From Deinococcus metallilatus (GTDB lineage Bacteria > Deinococcota > Deinococci > Deinococcales > Deinococcaceae): 64,000 nucleotides of DNA. Positions within the stretch are counted from its first letter, which is position 1; every line of letters starts with the position of its first letter. The stretch spans positions 550,001 to 614,000 of the forward strand of contig NZ_CP038510.1 in the NCBI RefSeq assembly GCF_004758605.1. The letters run 5' to 3'. The notes beneath the pieces are model-generated. The model saw only the letters and a list, made by a program, of their open reading frames with translations, was not told the origin of the DNA and made no database searches. Positions 8,886 to 18,008 of this stretch are shown in pieces. The translations under genes were made by a program, and so were the position numbers.

Positions 8886-9875
8886 TCAGAACGGGTCCTG
8901 AACGTACAGCGCTCGGGAGGATTGCCTTTTCACAGCGGCCACGTCCTGCGCTGGCGAGGTGCCGAAAGCCCGGCGGTATTCCCGGCTGAACTGCGACGAA
9001 CTTTCATACCCCACCCGGAAGGCTGCCGTGGCCGCGCTCACGCCCTCCGTGAGCATCAATCGTCTGGCCGCGTTGAGGCGCAACCACTTCTGGAATTGCA
9101 AAGGACTCATCCCCGTGAACTGACGAAAATGACGGTAGAAGGTGGCTGGACTCAGGCTGACCAGTTCCAGCAGGGCCTCCAACTGAAACGGACTGCGGTA
9201 GTGGGTGGTGAGGTACTTGACTGCCGTCGCCATCCGGTGGCCTCGTGTGCCCACCGACACCAGTTGGCGGAGCTGCTCCCCCTCACGGCCCACCAGCAGC
9301 CGGTAGTAGAGTTCCTGCTCGACCAGCGGCGCGAGGATTGGAAGGGAGGGTGGATCGTCCAGCAGGGCCACCAGTCGGGCGACCGCCTCCACGAGCGGCG
9401 GTGTCACGTCGCCTGCCATCAAGCCTTGCGGGGCCGACTGCACAGGCGGGCGTGGCGGCAACTTGAGCATGACCTCCGTCAGGAGGTGCAAGTCGAGTTT
9501 GAGCGCCACCCCGAGGTAGGGCTGCCCAGGGCTGGCCTCGGTGACCTGTGTTCTGGCGGGCAGGTCGAGGGACGTGACCAGGTAACGCGCTGAATCCAGA
9601 ACGCAGGCCAGTTCACCCTGCACCATCTGTTTGGCCCCCTGCACCACCAGTCCAAACACGGGTTCCAGCAACACGTCCTCCAGGGACGTCGGGTTTTCCC
9701 GGCGGTGAAAGCTCAGGGCAGGCCAGGGAACCGGCCTGTTCCTGCTGGTGGCCCAAGAGTCGACCGCTTCGATCAACCCGCCGAGAGGCTGTTCGGGTGG
9801 AGGGCTGCCGCCCTGGGAGGGTGAGGATGGAAACATCACGGCTGCTTTGAATGTACCCCTCTTTGGGGCTATCAA
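8886..9875 (-). CDS. AraC-family transcriptional regulator (AraC_N plus HTH)
   Basis: Up to 329 residues. The N-terminal half matches the AraC_N cupin-like domain (EPVFGLVVQGAKQMVQGE, then a beta-rich stretch and QELYYRLLVGREGEQLRQL). The C-terminal about 100 residues hold two helix-turn-helices: FQLEALLELVSLSPATFYRHFRQFTGMSPLQFQKWLRLNAAR, then VSAATAAFRVGYESSSQFSREYRRAFGTSP. Regulators of this subtype often control nearby oxidoreductases or hydrolases. It sits just upstream of ltrA on the same strand. The start is uncertain: an internal Met at residue 14 (9836) is an alternative, and neither has a clear Shine-Dalgarno site. Confidence 0.85.
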   Translation of the reverse strand: MIAPKRGTFKAAVMFPSSPSQGGSPPPEQPLGGLIEAVDSWATSRNRPVPWPALSFHRRENPTSLEDVLLEPVFGLVVQGAKQMVQGELACVLDSARYLVTSLDLPARTQVTEASPGQPYLGVALKLDLHLLTEVMLKLPPRPPVQSAPQGLMAGDVTPPLVEAVARLVALLDDPPSLPILAPLVEQELYYRLLVGREGEQLRQLVSVGTRGHRMATAVKYLTTHYRSPFQLEALLELVSLSPATFYRHFRQFTGMSPLQFQKWLRLNAARRLMLTEGVSAATAAFRVGYESSSQFSREYRRAFGTSPAQDVAAVKRQSSRALYVQDPF

Positions 9876-10172
9876 TGAGTCGAGTCATGTTCCGTTGAGA
9901 AGATTGGGCAAGTTTGAGCGCCAATCGTATTACCCCATCGGGGCCGCGCTCTGCAACAATCTTCCTGAATCCTTCCCCATGTTGTCTGTAGCGAGAACTT
10001 TTGCAGGCGGGGAGTGATGAGGAGCAGGGAGGAGCGTGACGATGAGGATGTGACTCCTGTTGTGCTGACGCTCGGGCAGGCCAAAGGACACCCCTGACCC
10101 ATCGGGTGCCCCGCATCCAGATCATTTGAAGGTTCACGACGATTCTCCCTGCTGCTCCAGCGGAGGCCATCC

Positions 10173-11219
10173 ATGACCGCCGCTAAACACGACCTGGGCG
10201 AAAACGACGTTCTCATCACCGACGTTTTGAAGAACATCGGTGAAACGGTGGTGGACTCGGTTTCGCACAAGCTTCATCCCATGATCGAGGCCTACGCGCA
10301 GATGTTCGCGCACGGCGCGCGCACGCCTGTCTTGAGGCGCCCCAGCGACATCGGACTGGAGTATGAAGAGGTCTTCTTCCCGTCTCTTGACGGCATTCCC
10401 CTCGAAGCGTGGCTCATTCCCGCCGATTCCGACCGGCTGCTGATTGTCAACCACCCGATGACTTGCAACCGCTACGGCTTCCCGGGCCACCTGCCCCCCT
10501 GGAACACGATGTTCGGCGGCTTCGAGGTGAACTTCCTGCCGGAACTCAAACATCTGCACGACGCCGGGTACAACATTCTGACCTACGACCTGCGGAACCA
10601 CGGGCAGAGCGGCCAGGCGAACGGCGGGATCAGCGGTCTCGGGCTGCTGGAGTGCCGTGATGTCGTCGGCTCGGTCCGGTACGCGAGGAGCCGCCAGGAC
10701 CTGGCGTCGATGACGACGGGACTCTATAGCCGGTGCATGGGCGGCAACTCCACCGTGATCGCTCTGGCGAAGTGGCCCGAGGAGTTCACCCACATTCAGG
10801 CCCTGGTCCTGCTCAATGTCGTGTCCGGCAAAACCTTTATCGTGCGTGGCGCGCAGAACCTGCACCTCGATCCCGAGAAGGAAGCCCACAAGCTGGACGA
10901 GCGCCTCCGCGAGCTGACGGGCTTCCGTCTCGATGAGGAGACCCCGTTGCCGTATGCGCCGCAAGTCAAGGTTCCGACGCTGATGGCGCAGCTTCGTCGG
11001 GACTTCCTCATCGAGGGCGAGAAAGACGGCCAGGCTATTTTCGATGCCCTGGGCGCGCAGGAGAAGGAGCTGCTGTGGATTGAGGAATCCAACCAGCGGT
11101 TCTACGCTTACAACTATTTCGGACAGCATCCCGAGCGCCTAGTGGGTTGGTTCAACCAACATATGGGGGGCGCGGCGCAGTTGCACCGCTCGAAGGAGTC
11201 GCTGGCTGAACCGGTTTAG
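10173..11219 (+). CDS. Alpha/beta hydrolase-fold protein with Cys nucleophile position
   Basis: A 348-residue protein with GGAGG before the ATG. The hydrolase core is visible as RLLIVNHPMTCNRYGFPG (oxyanion region), NILTYDLRNHGQSG, GLYSRCMGGNSTV (nucleophile elbow), and a C-terminal part ending with NQRFYAYNYFGQHPERLVGWF. In the elbow the Gly-x-Ser-x-Gly pattern reads S-R-C-M-G, so Cys188 occupies the nucleophile position, as in dienelactone hydrolase. There is no signal peptide, so it is probably cytosolic. It is a monocistronic gene bounded on the right by IS remnants. Substrate unknown. Confidence 0.75.
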   Translation: MTAAKHDLGENDVLITDVLKNIGETVVDSVSHKLHPMIEAYAQMFAHGARTPVLRRPSDIGLEYEEVFFPSLDGIPLEAWLIPADSDRLLIVNHPMTCNRYGFPGHLPPWNTMFGGFEVNFLPELKHLHDAGYNILTYDLRNHGQSGQANGGISGLGLLECRDVVGSVRYARSRQDLASMTTGLYSRCMGGNSTVIALAKWPEEFTHIQALVLLNVVSGKTFIVRGAQNLHLDPEKEAHKLDERLRELTGFRLDEETPLPYAPQVKVPTLMAQLRRDFLIEGEKDGQAIFDALGAQEKELLWIEESNQRFYAYNYFGQHPERLVGWFNQHMGGAAQLHRSKESLAEPV

Positions 11220-11232
11220 GGTAGTGACTGAA

Positions 11233-11440
11233 CTAACGTGACGAGTTGTAGCGGTGGAAGGCGAGGGTCAGCGAGGCTTCGAGCATCTCGTCGGATTTGG
11301 AGAACGAGAGGGATTTGCGGACCAGCCGACCCAGGCGTTGTCGAAGGGTGCAGTTCAGCCGCTCGACATGGTGGGTTTCCCCTCGGCGGGTCAGGCGTTT
11401 GACGCCCAACAACGGTTCGTCGTCGGCACGCCAGAGGTAG
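11233..11440 (-). pseudogene. IS1-family transposase, C-terminal fragment
   Basis: The last roughly 68 residues of an IS1-type transposase: [33 protein letters not shown], then AFHRYNSSR and TAG. The His-x-x-Glu near the start is the expected end of the IS1 catalytic core. The rest is missing; upstream sequence belongs to another IS. The bases from about 11220 (GGTAGTGACTGAACTAA) directly after the hydrolase stop are a plausible IS1-type end. Confidence 0.75.
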
Positions 11441-11443
11441 GAC

Positions 11444-12447
<1,004 letters not shown>

Positions 12448-12599
12448 CTTCTCGCGTCTGGGAGTGCTCTTTCGCTACCTCTTCAGGTGCAAGAGACGAG
12501 TTCCCCCTCCCAACCTCCCCCGCAAGGGGGGAGGAGCGAAAAGCGCTGTGTTTATCTGGGTTACTTCTTTTATGAGAGAGATACCCGCATCACTCAGCC

Positions 12600-12767
12600 C
12601 TCAAAAGGGAGCTGTTCGAAGACAGCATCTTTGAGAACCGTGCCGCTGCACAACAGGCAGTTTCATTGAGGTCTTCTACAACCGCCAGCGACGCCACTCC
12701 ACTCTCGGGTATTTGACGCCCCTGGAGTTCTACAACCGCTTACCTTCAACTACACACAAGCGGGGCA
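12600..12767 (+). pseudogene. IS3-family OrfB 3' fragment with terminal repeat
   Basis: Encodes LKRELFEDSIFENRAAAQQAV, then after a frameshift [21 protein letters not shown]. Compared with the related copy on the minus strand near 34.6 kb, the break is explained by a 7-base deletion at a TTCGAATTC-type sequence. The element end (TTCAACTACACACAAGCGGG and on, about 12742-12767) matches the end of the 34.5-kb copy with a few changes. The upstream part of the element is missing. Confidence 0.75.
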
Positions 12768-12937
12768 GGCGCTCCGACCCAGCGGCGGCCCGTCCTGATC
12801 GCACCCTTCAGATCAGGTTACCATCGCGGACGAAGGAGTCAGGCCAGGGGCGGCCCGTTCGGACATGTTCAGGCGAGAGCGCACGACCCGAGTGTGGAAG
12901 AAAGCCCCTCGCTTCGTCACCGGAAGCGCCCAGCCGC

Positions 12938-13918
12938 TCACCTGGGCAGCAGGGTGTTGGTGAAGAGCGCAGCGTAGTTCAAGCCCCTCACCGGCTGCCC
13001 ACTCGGCTGTCTGACGGCCCCCGACTGCACCAGGAACCTCGGGTAGTCCGTCCACATCTTCAGGGTCTGCTCGCCCCAGGGGTGGCCCGGCCGGGCGTAC
13101 GCCCCCCGGTCCACGAAATACCGCACCCCCTCGCGCAACACTCCCGGATCGGGGAAGGTGTTCTTCGGCGCCGCCCGGAGCATGAGGTCGGCCGCCTCTG
13201 CCGGATGCCGTCGGGCGAACTCGTACCCACGGGCCGTCGCCCGCAGGAAGCCCTGGAGCTTCACGCGGTCCGGCCCCAGCCGGTTGCGGTTCGCGGTGAA
13301 GACCGGCGTGTAGGAATCGGGCACGCCGTACTTCGTCAGCGGGAAGCTGCGCAGCGCGAGGCCCTTGCGCCGCGCCTCCACCCCCTCCACGCCCTCGAAG
13401 ATCCACATGAAGTCCGCCTTGCCCGCCAGCAATGCGTCGAGCCCAAAGGTGTTCAGCACCGGGCTCCTGAAGTTACCCCGCCCGCCGTCCGCCGTGATCA
13501 GCCGCTTGATGATCGGCGTCTCGTAGGGCGCCCCGAACGCCGCGTACACCTTTCCATCCAGGTCGCGGGGGCGCCGGATGCCGGACTTCGTCAGCACCGC
13601 GAAGGCGGCGGTGTTGGTCGTGTAGATCGCCGCGATGCTCACGACCGGCTGCCCGCTCGCGGCGGCAGACGTCACCCCCTCGGCGCTGGAAACCCCCACG
13701 TCCGCGCGCCCCGCCGCGACGAGGATGTCCGGAGAGGTGGAGCCGTAGGGCAGCACCCGCAAGTTCACACCCGCCTGTTCGTACCAGCCCTTTGCCAGGG
13801 CGACGTACACGCCCACGTGATTGACGTTCGGCACCCAGTCGAGGGCCAGCGTGACGGGCTGGGGGGCGGCACGGACAGAACCGAGGCTGAGGGCCGTCAG
13901 GATGAACAGTCGTTTCAT
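12938..13918 (-). CDS. Thiamin-precursor ABC transporter, substrate-binding protein (NMT1/THI5-like)
   Basis: A 326-residue exported binding protein. A short signal peptide (MKRLFILTALSLGSVRA) is followed by VTLALDWVPNVNHVGVYVALAKGWY, the hallmark of NMT1/THI5-like proteins that bind pyrimidine precursors of thiamin, then GRADVGVSSAEGVTSA and a C-terminal lobe. No lipobox is seen. It is the last gene of a four-gene minus-strand operon with permease, ATPase and tenA behind a TPP riboswitch, and overlaps the permease gene by 4 bases. The likely ligand is formylaminopyrimidine or hydroxymethylpyrimidine (known for ThiXYZ/TenA systems; inferred here). Confidence 0.85.
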   Translation of the reverse strand: MKRLFILTALSLGSVRAAPQPVTLALDWVPNVNHVGVYVALAKGWYEQAGVNLRVLPYGSTSPDILVAAGRADVGVSSAEGVTSAAASGQPVVSIAAIYTTNTAAFAVLTKSGIRRPRDLDGKVYAAFGAPYETPIIKRLITADGGRGNFRSPVLNTFGLDALLAGKADFMWIFEGVEGVEARRKGLALRSFPLTKYGVPDSYTPVFTANRNRLGPDRVKLQGFLRATARGYEFARRHPAEAADLMLRAAPKNTFPDPGVLREGVRYFVDRGAYARPGHPWGEQTLKMWTDYPRFLVQSGAVRQPSGQPVRGLNYAALFTNTLLPR

Positions 13919-14667
13919 GGGGAATCCTCCCGGGGCAGCCAGCGCAGGACGCGCCGCTGCACCAAGCCAATCAGGGCGACGAACAGCACGCTGTACAGCG
14001 CGCTGAGGAAGATGGCGGCGAAGACCAGATCGGTCGCGCGGGCGTTCGCGCTCGTCTGGATGAAGATGCCCAACCCCACGTACCCGCCCACGTACTCCCC
14101 GAAGATCGCGCTCGTCACCGCGTACGTCGCGGCGAGCTTGAGCCCCGAGAAGAAGGCCGGGAGCGCTCCCGGAAAGCGCACGAGCCAGTCCACCTGCCCT
14201 TCCGAAGCGTTCATCGCCCGCAAGACCCGCACGAGGTCCGGGTCGGCGCGCGTGAGGCCGTCGAGGGTCGCCACCGTGACCGGGAAGAAACAGGCCAGCG
14301 TGACGATCACGACCTTGGGCAGCAGCCCGAAGCCCAGCCACACGAGCAGGAGCGGCGCGAGGGCGATCAGGGGAATGGTCTGCGACACCACCAGCCAGGG
14401 CAGCACTGCCCGCCGCGCGGGGGCGAAACGGTGCAGCGCGAGGGCGGCCAGCAACCCCAGCACGACGGCCGCGCCGAAGCCCAGCAGGGTTTCCGCCAGG
14501 GTCTGGGCCGAGTGGGCCGTCAGCTCGGGCGCGTTGTTCCAGAGCGCGGCGGCGACCGCGCTGGGGGCGGGCAGGAGGGAGGAGGGGACGAGTCCCAGGT
14601 GCGACAGCCCCTCCAGGGCGGTGAGTACCGCCAGGCCCAGGACGAGGGCGCTGCCCCAGCGTCTCAC
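13915..14667 (-). CDS. Thiamin-precursor ABC transporter, permease (ThiX-like)
   Basis: A 250-residue inner-membrane permease of the SsuC/TauC/ThiX type with about six membrane helices. The cytoplasmic coupling region is visible as DLVRVLRAMNASEGQVDWLVRFPGALP at about residues 144-170. LLPAPSAVAAALW near the start is typical of the family. It overlaps the ATPase gene upstream and the binding-protein gene downstream by 4 bases each, so the transporter genes are translated as a unit. Confidence 0.87.
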   Translation of the reverse strand: MRRWGSALVLGLAVLTALEGLSHLGLVPSSLLPAPSAVAAALWNNAPELTAHSAQTLAETLLGFGAAVVLGLLAALALHRFAPARRAVLPWLVVSQTIPLIALAPLLLVWLGFGLLPKVVIVTLACFFPVTVATLDGLTRADPDLVRVLRAMNASEGQVDWLVRFPGALPAFFSGLKLAATYAVTSAIFGEYVGGYVGLGIFIQTSANARATDLVFAAIFLSALYSVLFVALIGLVQRRVLRWLPREDSP

Positions 14668-15413
14668 GGGCGCTCCTGCCCGAGGAGGGCCGTCAGCAGT
14701 TCCCCTTCGAGGGGCCGGGGGTCGGCACCCGGCGAGCGCAGCGTCGGCAGGTTGCCCCGTTCGAGCACGACGCGGGCCGGTTTCCCTCCCAGCACCACGA
14801 CGCGGTCACAGAGGGCGAGCGCCTCGCGCACGTCGTGGGTGACGAGGACGACGGTGGGTCGCCACTCGGCGTGGAGCCCTGCCAGCCAGCGCTGGAACTC
14901 CAGGCGGGTGAGGGCGTCGAGGGCGCTGAAGGGTTCGTCGAGCAGCAGGAGGTCCCGCGCGAAGAGCGCCGCGCGCAGCACCGCCACCCGCTGCCCCATC
15001 CCGCCGGAGAGCTGGTATGGCCAGAGGTTCGCCGCCTCCGCCAGGTTGAACTGGGCCAGCAGGTCGAGGGCGCGCCGCCGGGCACCCGGTCCCCGCTCGC
15101 CGCGCAGTTCCAGCGCCAGGGTGAGATTGCCGAGCACCGTGCGCCAGGGCAGCAGGCTGGGCCGCTGCGGCACGAAGCCGCTCTGGCCTCGCCGCTCCCG
15201 GGTCGTGGTCGCGCGCCCGGACAGGCACACCTCCCCGGTATCCGGCTCCAGCAGACCGGCGAGCACGTGCAGCAGGGTGCTCTTGCCGCTGCCGCTCCGG
15301 CCCAGCACACCGAGCACCTGTCCGGCCTCCACCCGCAGGTTCACGCCTGCGAGGACGGGCTGGCCCCCGTACGCCAGGGCCACCCCATGCAGTTCCAGGT
15401 CCGGCGCGGTCAC
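14664..15413 (-). CDS. Thiamin-precursor ABC transporter, ATP-binding protein (ThiZ-like)
   Basis: A 249-residue nucleotide-binding subunit. Walker A GRSGSGKST is near residue 38, the signature LSGGMGQRVAVLRAAL near 138, Walker B LLLLDEPFSALD near 158, and the switch His in VLVTHDVREAL near 191. The Q-loop is in SGFVPQRPSLLPWRTV. It belongs to the nitrate/sulfonate/taurine-type importer group that includes ThiZ. It overlaps tenA by 4 bases upstream and the permease gene by 4 bases downstream. Confidence 0.88.
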   Translation of the reverse strand: MTAPDLELHGVALAYGGQPVLAGVNLRVEAGQVLGVLGRSGSGKSTLLHVLAGLLEPDTGEVCLSGRATTTRERRGQSGFVPQRPSLLPWRTVLGNLTLALELRGERGPGARRRALDLLAQFNLAEAANLWPYQLSGGMGQRVAVLRAALFARDLLLLDEPFSALDALTRLEFQRWLAGLHAEWRPTVVLVTHDVREALALCDRVVVLGGKPARVVLERGNLPTLRSPGADPRPLEGELLTALLGQERP

Positions 15414-16075
15414 CGTGCGGCGTACACCGTGTCGTAGAAGAGCCGCTCGAGGCCGTACGTCCGCCTCACCGTTCGCGTGACCAGCTCACGCGCCTCGGAT
15501 GTGCTCGCCAACTCGCGGAGCAGGTCCGTCTCGCCGACGTTTACGCCTTCCTTGAGCCCGTCGTGGAGCGGGAAAAAGGCAACCTGTTCGTCCGTGAAGC
15601 CGTACCTCTCCCGCAGCGCGGGTCCGGCAAGGTCGCAGATGGCGATGAAGACGCTCTCGCTGGCAGCGATGCTCGCCAACATGCCCAGGAAGCCGTCGCG
15701 GGCCAGGGCGTAGTAAAAGTGGGCCGTGAGGGCCGCGCAGCCTGGCAGGGGCTCCACCGCCTCAAAGTCCTCCGGGCTGAGGCCGACGGCCGCGCCGAAA
15801 TGCACCAGGCTCCCCTCACCCGCAAAGACGGCCTTGGGTTCGAGCTTGCGGGCGAGGACCGTGCGGGCGTGCTCGTTCGGCGCATGGGCGATCAGCAGCG
15901 TTTCCAGTTGCAGCGAGTGCCGCACCAGCCAGTGGTCTTGCAGGGCAAAGGCGCGCAGTTGCGCCGTCGTGGCCGTACCTTCCACCACGTCCCGCCAGAG
16001 GGGATGGTCCAGCAGTTCGGCCTGGACTTGGGAGAGGTCCTGGGTGAGGACGTCCGGGATGAAGTTGTAGGTCAA
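15410..16075 (-). CDS. tenA: TenA family aminopyrimidine aminohydrolase / thiaminase II
   Basis: About 221 residues of the haem-oxygenase-like TenA fold. Classical TenA hydrolyses aminopyrimidine breakdown products of thiamin to hydroxymethylpyrimidine. Visible blocks are HPLWRDVVEGTATTAQLRAFALQDHWLV, ALTAHFYYALARDG and IAASESVFIAICDLAG. It is the first gene of the salvage operon with an ABC importer. The frame is open further upstream into the TPP riboswitch, and Met at 16105 falls inside a GC hairpin; the better start is TTG at 16075, 8 bases after an AGGGGG ribosome-binding site, giving the family's normal length. Some residues differ from Bacillus TenA, so the exact reaction is uncertain. 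Confidence 0.83.
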   Translation of the reverse strand: MTYNFIPDVLTQDLSQVQAELLDHPLWRDVVEGTATTAQLRAFALQDHWLVRHSLQLETLLIAHAPNEHARTVLARKLEPKAVFAGEGSLVHFGAAVGLSPEDFEAVEPLPGCAALTAHFYYALARDGFLGMLASIAASESVFIAICDLAGPALRERYGFTDEQVAFFPLHDGLKEGVNVGETDLLRELASTSEARELVTRTVRRTYGLERLFYDTVYAAR

Positions 16076-16098
16076 AGAAAATTCCCCCTTCGCGGGGG
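16074..16098 (-). terminator. Riboswitch expression-platform hairpin (terminator and/or SD sequestor)
   Basis: On the minus strand CCCCC (16098-16094), loop GCGAA, GGGGG (16088-16084) is followed by AATTTTCTTT, resembling an intrinsic terminator between the TPP aptamer and tenA. The 3' arm AAGGGGG is also the best ribosome-binding site for the TTG start at 16075, so the same hairpin could block translation. Confidence 0.6.
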
Positions 16099-16140
16099 AG
16101 AGCATGGCTTCGGGCGGCCCGGGCGGGCTGGCCGTCACGC

Positions 16141-16219
16141 TCCCCACGGCGGTATGAACCGCATCAGGTCCTGGGGTCTGATCTCAGCCTCGCTGACGCG
16201 AGACACCCCCGGTGACGGG
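16141..16219 (-). ncRNA. TPP (THI-box) riboswitch aptamer
   Basis: Read on the minus strand, the conserved THI-box elements occur in order: GGGGGTG, a variable stem (TCTCGCGTCAGCGAGG), CTGAGA (16187-16182), ACCC, ACCTGAT (16169-16163), GCGGTTCATACCGC and CGTGGGGA. Both the pyrimidine-sensing T-loop and the pyrophosphate-sensing segments match the family consensus. It lies directly upstream of tenA and the importer genes and should switch them off when thiamin pyrophosphate is abundant. Confidence 0.92.
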
Positions 16220-16399
16220 TGACAGCCTACTCCCTTCCAGGAAGCGAACACAAGGCGCAGTCGACGCGCCCGGCTGAAGCCACCTTCCTCGCCGCCGGAC
16301 TCGCGCCTCGCCGCCGGACTCGCGCACTCAGGACCCGCCGTTCGCCCCGGGGCAGGGTCGGGAGCCACACCACCCGGAAGAGCAGGTGACCGCCGACAG

Positions 16400-16948
16400 T
16401 CAGCGAGCCGGGACAGGCTGCACCATGCCGAGCAACAGCTCACGCAGGCGCCCCAACTGCCGGTCGGGGAAGGTCAGGTGGCGCTCCAGGTCCTCGCGGA
16501 TAGGTGTGGACTCGGCCACCCGCAGGCGGTTCTCCTCCTCCGCCTGCATCGCCAGCACCTGCCGTCGCCGCGCGAGCAACAGGCGGACCACCTCCACCTT
16601 GGCGTACGCCCCCCGCGTGTTCACGCTCTCCCCGAGTGATTGAGCACTCTCAGCCAGGCTCGCCTCGTCTGGTGGCTACGGCCTGGCTGCCCCCAAGGCG
16701 CGCAGCCGTTCCTTCGTCACGACCATCACCCGCGTGCCCCGCTCCAGCAGCACCACCACGACCGGCAATTCCCCACGGTGGATGGCCTGGACCAGCACGG
16801 CGGCTGGCCGGAGGGCGCTGATGCGCTCAGCCAGCTGGGTGACACTCTTTTCCGGGGAGGTGTCCTCGGAGAAGTTCTCGCCTATCGGTGCCACCGTACC
16901 CCGCCATGCCTCCCGCGTGTATCTCAGCCCGACGAACAGGTCCGGCAC
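16400..16948 (-). pseudogene. IS110-family transposase remnant
   Basis: Two separated frames make one decayed gene. Bases 16676-16948 encode an IS110-like N-terminus (MPDLFVGL, GENFSEDTSPEKSVTQLAER, LRPAAVLVQAI, then LLERGTRVMVV). Bases 16400-16624 encode the spacer and start of the second domain (RRRQVLAMQAEEENRLRVAES, IREDLERHLTF, LGRLRELL). The catalytic DEDD residues are largely lost (the first Asp position reads Leu-Arg), and the C-terminal domain is absent. Confidence 0.65.
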
Positions 16949-16958
16949 TTACGCCTCC

Positions 16959-17231
16959 TCAGAAGGGGATGAGCAGATTGAGCAGTTGCGAGAGCGGGTT
17001 GGGGGAGACATTCGCGTTTTTGGTCGCGGCATAAGCCGCCAACTCGCAAAATTCCATCTGGGAGGGCAGACGGGTAGCGGCCACGGTCAGGGTATGCGCG
17101 TGGGGCACCCGGCCTTCCCCCCATTCCACCTGCACGTCGCCTGGGCTAGAGCAGCAGCCCGGCTCCAACTGAAAGTGAGCATGCAGGGCACCTTCCGGCG
17201 CGATGATCGTGAAGACGAAGAGGGAGGACAT
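16959..17231 (-). CDS. Hypothetical protein (90 aa)
   Basis: A 90-residue frame starting MSSLFVFTIIAPEGALHAHF, with Cys-Cys at residues 26-27 and a C-terminal region ending LSQLLNLLIPF. No known motif. Its ribosome-binding site is weak (AAGG). It lies 22 bases downstream of another small minus-strand gene with a strong site, so the two could form a transcript. Its 3' end abuts the IS110 remnant, so truncation is possible. Function unknown. Confidence 0.4.
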   Translation of the reverse strand: MSSLFVFTIIAPEGALHAHFQLEPGCCSSPGDVQVEWGEGRVPHAHTLTVAATRLPSQMEFCELAAYAATKNANVSPNPLSQLLNLLIPF

Positions 17232-17253
17232 CGCTGGCCTTATTGTGCGCTCC

Positions 17254-17466
17254 TTAGGACTGCCGTGCCGTCACCACCTGCACCTCCACGTCCTCCCCCA
17301 GATCCCGCCGGATCCGCGTTTCCAGGCTCAACCGTAGGTGTTCGAGCAGCCCCACTTCGCCGGGGCAACCGGGATATCGCCCCGAGATGGAGGGTGATGG
17401 AGCAGCCTGCGAGTGACGCTCGGCCCCCGCGCGTTCAACATGAAGATTCTTTAGACCCCGCGTCAT
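17254..17466 (-). CDS. Small hypothetical protein (70 aa)
   Basis: A 70-residue protein starting MTRGLKNLHVERAG, with GGAGAGG 5 bases before the ATG, which is the main reason for calling it. The C-terminal half (GLLEHLRLSLETRIRRDLGE) is an amphipathic Leu/Arg helix followed by a beta-like EVQVVTARQS. The frame extends upstream antisense to the 17512 gene but has no supported start there. It is divergent from the 126-residue conserved protein, with a 45-base spacer. Function unknown. Confidence 0.5.
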   Translation of the reverse strand: MTRGLKNLHVERAGAERHSQAAPSPSISGRYPGCPGEVGLLEHLRLSLETRIRRDLGEDVEVQVVTARQS

Positions 17467-17511
17467 ACGGTCCTCTCCGTTACGCCTTAAACTTATTCCT
17501 GAGGGACAGTT

Positions 17512-17892
17512 ATGGCAATGGAAGACCTGAAGAAGAACCACATGATGGCCCATCTCACCGACGCTCTCGAAAATGGGAAGGACATCGGCCACTATGGCCG
17601 CCTGGTGTACGCCATCATCGCGCGGCACTTCCTGAGTGACGACGAGCTCGCAGCGCAGCTCGCCAAGGACCGGGACTTCAGCGAGGACGCTGCCCGTGAT
17701 CTCGTGCGGCAGGTGCAGGAGGCCGACTACAATCCGCCGCGCCGCGACACCATCGTGGAGTACATGGAGAAGCAGGACTTCCCCATCCTGCCCGACAATG
17801 ATCCCAACGAGGGCAACGTCTACCGCGACCTGGAGTTCCCGGAGCACGTGTACGACCGCATCCGCGAATACCACCACCAGCAGGCCGAGTAA
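17512..17892 (+). CDS. Acidic hypothetical protein (126 aa)
   Basis: A 126-residue acidic protein, mostly helical by composition, with MAMEDLKKNHMMAHLTDALENG at the start, YGRLVYAIIARHFLSDDELAA in the middle and DRIREYHHQQAE at the end. No membrane segment or signal peptide. A GAGGGAC site precedes the ATG, and a strong intrinsic terminator follows the stop by 20 bases, so this is a real monocistronic gene. The family could not be named. HH near the C-terminus and several HxxD-like spacings are not enough to propose a metal site. Confidence 0.75.
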   Translation: MAMEDLKKNHMMAHLTDALENGKDIGHYGRLVYAIIARHFLSDDELAAQLAKDRDFSEDAARDLVRQVQEADYNPPRRDTIVEYMEKQDFPILPDNDPNEGNVYRDLEFPEHVYDRIREYHHQQAE

Positions 17893-17912
17893 GCGCTCCA
17901 GGCCAGATGGGC

Positions 17913-17947
17913 GCAGCAGGGCTGGCGACAGGCCCTGCTGCTTTTTT
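17913..17947 (+). terminator. Intrinsic terminator after the 126-aa gene
   Basis: GCAGCAGGGC, a 9-base loop, GCCCTGCTGC: a perfect 10-bp stem followed immediately by six Ts. Confidence 0.9.
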
Positions 17948-18008
17948 GTCTGCACCCGTGCCCTCCACCATACCGCCCGGAACTTCGCCGAAGGGCGGAG
18001 CGCGGAAC

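Noticed and set aside
12713..14842. A long plus-strand frame opposite the thiamin transporter genes
   Set aside because: Only its first few codons (an IS3 tail) are meaningful; the rest is antisense to permease and binding-protein genes.
17254..17955. Extension of the 70-residue minus-strand gene to a 233-codon frame
   Set aside because: The extra part is antisense to the 126-residue gene and its terminator; the ATG at 17466 has the strong ribosome-binding site.
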